This document shows, piece after piece, positions 61,578-64,000 of a stretch of 64,000 nt of DNA. The stretch's first letter is position 1, and each line of letters opens with the position of its first letter. The notes beneath the pieces are model-generated. The model was not told the origin of the DNA and made no database searches. It saw only the letters and a program-made list of their open reading frames with translations. A program made the position numbers and the translations under genes. Source of the DNA: Crambe crambe (lineage: Eukaryota > Porifera > Demospongiae > Poecilosclerida > Crambeidae); NCBI GenBank assembly GCA_963924555.1, contig OZ004586.1, forward strand, positions 4,422,501-4,486,500, read 5' to 3'.

Positions 61578-62147
61578 GTACTTACATATATAATATGTCA
61601 GTCCTAACATTGTAGTTTATTTCCGTGATGACCTTGGATAAACTTGGCATGTTGCTCGCACCATTCCCTAGTGTACATCTATACTGAATTTTGGATAGCT
61701 GGACAACATGACGGACACTCATACTTAGGTTGTCAGTCATGTCACATATTAGTATCCCTGAATAGATTTCCCATTTACGTATATATGGACCTAAAGCCTA
61801 CACAACTAGAGATGAAGGCATTTCTGACTCTCTCCATGTGCATTTTCTATCATGTAATGAATTGGGGTGTGGTTCTTTTGGGTGTAGTTTCATCATCTTC
61901 TCTTTGAGATCATTTTGTATAGCTTGATGTTTATCTGGGCAGTGGTCAGTGTCTGTTGTCCAGAGTTATGAGGTGTCCTCTCCTTGGAGGTTGTAAATGT
62001 TCTAGTTCCATGGCAGGGATGTGGTATTAGTCCATGGTACAGAGGTCATCATTTTGGAGGGTTCACTTGTAGAGGTTTACTGTAAATGGTTGTGGGTGGG
62101 GCTAAGGGTTGTGGTAATGACTGTACATGTGATGTCTGTTGTCTCAG

Positions 62148-62432
62148 GTGATCCTCCTGCCTTAACTTTGGACAATGTGGTGAAAGTTCTTAATGGAGGT
62201 AGTGTCGAATGGACATGGCGTTTGTGTGTCTATGGGTTTCGCATACCAAATTCTAAGTATAAGGAAATTGAATACAGTACTCTTACCTCTGAGGAGAAAT
62301 TGAAGGCATCTATCGACTATATGCTCAGCGTGGACCCCACCCCCTCCTGGAGGAGGATTATATCAGCAGTGGACTTGGATCGCCAGTATTCAGCTGCCTC
62401 CAGATTGTACCAGTATGCAGAGCCAGTGACAG
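62148..62432 (+). CDS. Death-domain exon of the paralogue (phase 1-1)
   Basis: 285 nt, acceptor CTCAG|, donor ACAG|GTGAG. The peptide DPPALTLDNVVKVLNGGSVEWTW...SVDPTPSWRRIISAVDLDRQYSAASRLYQYAEPVTG is clearly paralogous to 11636-11923, with the C-terminal half almost unchanged and the first half more divergent. The rest of this gene lies beyond the window. Confidence 0.68.
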
Positions 62433-64000
62433 GTGAGTGATTCTTGACAGGATAAGGTTTCCCATGCATCGCACACTTCATGCATGTATGTACTTTTCAT
62501 TGCAAGAGTGTGCTTATGAGATATCTGTAAGTATCTCTGCACTTGTGATTCACCTTTTGAGTTTGAGTGTTAGTTCTGTATGATTGTTGGTTGTACATTT
62601 TAATATGATGACCACATACCATTATCATGAACCATTCAGAAGTTTACTACATGCTATGAGGTCATAATAAATTATAAATTTCCTAGAGTTGGGCTTAATT
62701 CTCATTTCCCTGGCTGAAGTAACAAGTTAGTCTTTAAAAGACTAGAATGTCATTCTCGGCAATATACAGTAAATTTTCTTTGTATGATGTGGTTCGGAGA
62801 TTTATAGGTCATGCAATGGCTGTTGAGAAGTTTTCATGTCCTACAATAGCTTCCTTGATGCTTGACACGCTAGCCTTGACTGTTATTCTATTTCTTGACT
62901 GGGGTAAAGATTGAAGTCGGTAAAAGGGTCGGCATACTTGAAAATTTTGTTTTAATTTTTGCAATTGCATATCGATAGCTGGCACAATTTGGCCTGTACT
63001 CCATTTTTTCGCTGTTCGTTTATACTATAGCTTCTGGTTTCTTAGACAAAATATCTCCGAGTAGGGATGGCTTACAAGCTAGATTACCGACTAGGCTATG
63101 TTCTAGTGGCTTATGTACTTCTTGGTGTCTTCCAACTTTCACTATCATGGTTTAGTACATTTCGACTCGTAATCCTGAAGTTACAAGCGTCTGACAACCA
63201 AGAAATGTCTGGACTTTAATATGAACTCCCTTTTTTTCCCCCAAGCTTTGCACATACGTACATGCATATGCATGTGCATGTGGACAATTAATTAATCGTT
63301 GCACACATGCTGATATGTACCACAGTTGTACATACCATGGTTGCCATCAGCACTGTGTGTTGGCACTCCAGTGCCAGAGACAAAAACTATGAAAACAAAG
63401 TGAATCTATTCCTTGTTAACAACTTGAGTGTCATTGCCGTTAACTTTGAGGTTATAATGGTAATGATTACTAATGAGTGAAATGAACCTACACATTAACT
63501 GTTAGTTGAAAAAGATGCTGCAATGTATCATGATATGTGGACCCAGATGTGAGTGTAATAGTTTTTTGATTATTGTTTTGCTTTGTTTGGGGCAACCACA
63601 TACCAAGCAGGAAAAAAAAAAGATGAAGATAATTGGCGTTTTTGAATAAGCAACATGCACGCATGTCATGAACATTATTTCTGGTCACACCACAAGGGGC
63701 AGAGTTTCAAACTAGAGTAGAGATTTACGAAGTGCCAACTAAAGCTTAGAGAAGAGCAACAAGGTACCAGAGGTAGCATAGTTCATTTATATATTCAAGC
63801 ATATAAACTCGAAAGCCTACCTTAGCTTTAGTGATTTCCACAGGAATCTCTTGCTTGATTGTCCATGTATGAAGCTTTCATGGTGGACTAGCTAGCTTTA
63901 GTGCTATATTTGAAGCCTTTCTTCTTTGGTCTAAGCTCTAAACAGTTTTGAAGCATAGCCATAGGTGCTAGGTGGTCTTTCATAGGATTCAAAATGAGCT
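62433..64000. other. Intron of the paralogue
   Basis: Matches host intron sequence of duplicate A to about 62667 and again near 63415-63500. Near 63650-63780 it carries an inverted copy of the dispersed GGAAATAATGTTCA / GCAAGAAACT word. No exon recognised before the window ends. Confidence 0.55.

Larger units (their letters stand above)
59525..63520. repeat. Segmental duplicate B of the Roco gene start
   Basis: Colinear with 1740-2592, 7631-7949, 11418-12185 and 16690-16905, with insertions on either side distinguishing the two. It carries the start exon and first Death exon of a paralogue. Divergence is moderate: the coding exons differ at many sites, so the duplication is not recent. Confidence 0.85.

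Overview
The window looks like a demosponge-type metazoan genome: AT-rich DNA, short introns of about 50 to 300 bp, no bacterial-style gene packing, Death-domain exons flanked by phase-1 introns, a Roco (ROC-COR) GTPase with Death domains, and a multi-pass membrane-protein family that I know mainly from sponges. The organism is an inference from these families; no name is encoded here.

Host genes. The main host gene runs on the + strand from 2478 to 33835. It has a 28-nt start exon, three single-exon Death domains (11636, 17651, 20660), a long ROC-COR exon (30517-32616), linker exons and a final Death domain ending at 33835. All exon phases join correctly; the only visible break is a 4-bp tandem duplication near 31821. 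A paralogue starts at 60726 and leaves the window after its first Death-domain exon. A minus-strand locus at 53.7-57.8 kb carries a triplicated Death-like exon plus coiled-coil-type exons, mostly broken. A decayed membrane-protein gene lies on the minus strand at 38.2-40.6 kb. A fragment of the Roco gene and its 3' flank is duplicated at 41.9-43.2 kb.

Mobile DNA dominates. (1) Two large DNA transposons sit side by side in intron 1 of the Roco gene, at 2593-7621 and 7959-11408. Each has TAGTCT...AGACTA inverted ends and a 9-bp target duplication, and each pairs a DUF6589-type transposase with a short RecQ-like helicase in tail-to-tail orientation. Smaller elements with 9-bp duplications occur at 22226-22661 (clearly the same family) and 60968-61577. 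(2) An almost complete Academ element (43282-49852) has CAGTC ends and a 4-bp duplication, and sits inside a tRNA-like sequence; a degraded relative lies at 34480-37240. (3) A Ty3/gypsy LTR element (22674-28024) has integrase upstream of RT/RNase H, has lost most of its RT, and carries a nested foldback element. (4) Several MITEs, foldback elements and minisatellites fill much of the rest.

A segmental duplication (about 1.7-12.2 kb plus 16.7-16.9 kb, against 59.5-63.5 kb) gives natural pre-insertion sites for several of these elements, which fixes their ends well. The DUF6589 transposase and the Academ transposase here share an ordered set of motifs (DNID, GDQ, DWH, a GD..LR/H.NY block, E-H-x-x-N), suggesting one catalytic core used by two element types with different target duplications. 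This DUF6589-RecQ transposon group is the best candidate in the window for an under-described system.
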